Shown: positions 6,006 to 6,103 of the stretch, one piece after another | Position numbering within the stretch: the first letter of the stretch is position 1 | Layout: each line of letters begins with the position of its first letter | Source of the DNA: a bacterium | Lineage (GTDB): Bacteria > Pseudomonadota > Gammaproteobacteria > Burkholderiales > Thiobacteraceae | Length of the DNA stretch: 6,103 nt | Direction: 5' to 3' | NCBI GenBank assembly: GCA_027438535.1 | Contig: DAIAMA010000085.1 | Coordinates: 1-6,103, forward strand | Notes under the pieces: generated by a model | Databases searched by the model: none | What the model saw: only the letters and a program-made list of their open reading frames with translations | Told to the model about the DNA's origin: nothing | Translations under genes and position numbers: made by a program

Positions 6006-6103
6006 TCAGATGCCCAACCGTTTGAACAGGTCGGACGGACTGGAAGCGTGGAACACATCTTCGCCTTTGTCGCTCTTGCGAAGCGTGTCGGCGGTCAGTG
6101 CAT
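6006..6103 (-). CDS. RelB/DinJ-family antitoxin, C-terminal part only (cut by the window edge)
   Basis: The last 31 codons of the gene upstream of the toxin are present; they start ALTADTLRKSDKGEDV and end SSPSDLFKRLGI followed by TGA. This is the usual C-terminal pattern of DinJ/RelB antitoxins (PN..T...L..S.KGEDV, then a DLFK-L-GI end), the part that wraps around and blocks the toxin. The DNA-binding ribbon-helix-helix N-terminus, which represses the operon promoter, and that promoter lie beyond the window. Identification rests on this short tail plus the adjacent YafQ gene. The ATG visible at the very edge (6103-6101 on the minus strand) is out of frame and not the start. Confidence 0.85.
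   Translation of the reverse strand, partial: ALTADTLRKSDKGEDVFHASSPSDLFKRLGI

Overview
The window looks like chromosomal DNA of a Gram-negative proteobacterium, most likely a betaproteobacterium. This rests on the moderately high GC coding style, an outer-membrane secretin, a pseudopilin set of a type common in Burkholderiales and Nitrosomonadales, and a DinJ/YafQ toxin-antitoxin pair. The genus cannot be fixed from the sequence alone.

Region 1 (1 to about 3440, + strand) is the 3' part of a type II secretion or type IV pilus-like operon. A secretin cut by the left window edge carries a TPR-like N-terminus, N0 and N1 domains, the secretin barrel, a Pro/Ala linker and a C-terminal cohesin-like domain. 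It is followed almost without gaps by three pseudopilin genes: two GspG-like proteins with the standard G|FTLIE processing motif, and a third with G|FTYLA that lacks Glu5 and ends in a Pro/Ala tail. The secretin would form the outer-membrane channel and the pseudopilins the periplasmic piston. The ATPase, the inner-membrane platform protein and the prepilin peptidase are not in the window. The third pseudopilin has a dockerin/EF-hand-like D-x-D-x-D-G loop, which invites a speculative pairing with the secretin's cohesin domain.

Region 2 (about 3440 to 5546, + strand) is a separate transcription unit. A 270-base gap holds a weak hairpin behind the pseudopilins, a PhoB-box-like array (two TTGTCAT sites exactly 22 bp apart with a degenerate copy midway), a strong 11-bp hairpin in the presumed leader and a clear AAGGAG ribosome binding site. 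The gene encodes a Sec-exported phosphoesterase of the phospholipase C / acid phosphatase AcpA family and ends in a textbook intrinsic terminator. The arrangement suggests a phosphate-starvation-induced exported phosphatase or phospholipase. It might use the adjacent secretion system, but nothing in the sequence proves that.

Region 3 (about 5547 to 6103) begins with about 185 bases in which I see no gene, then a convergent (- strand) type II toxin-antitoxin pair. This is a complete YafQ-family mRNA interferase, preceded by the last 31 codons of a RelB/DinJ-family antitoxin cut by the right window edge. The toxin's TTG start directly follows the antitoxin TGA in the same reading frame. I found no rRNA, tRNA, CRISPR array or insertion sequence.
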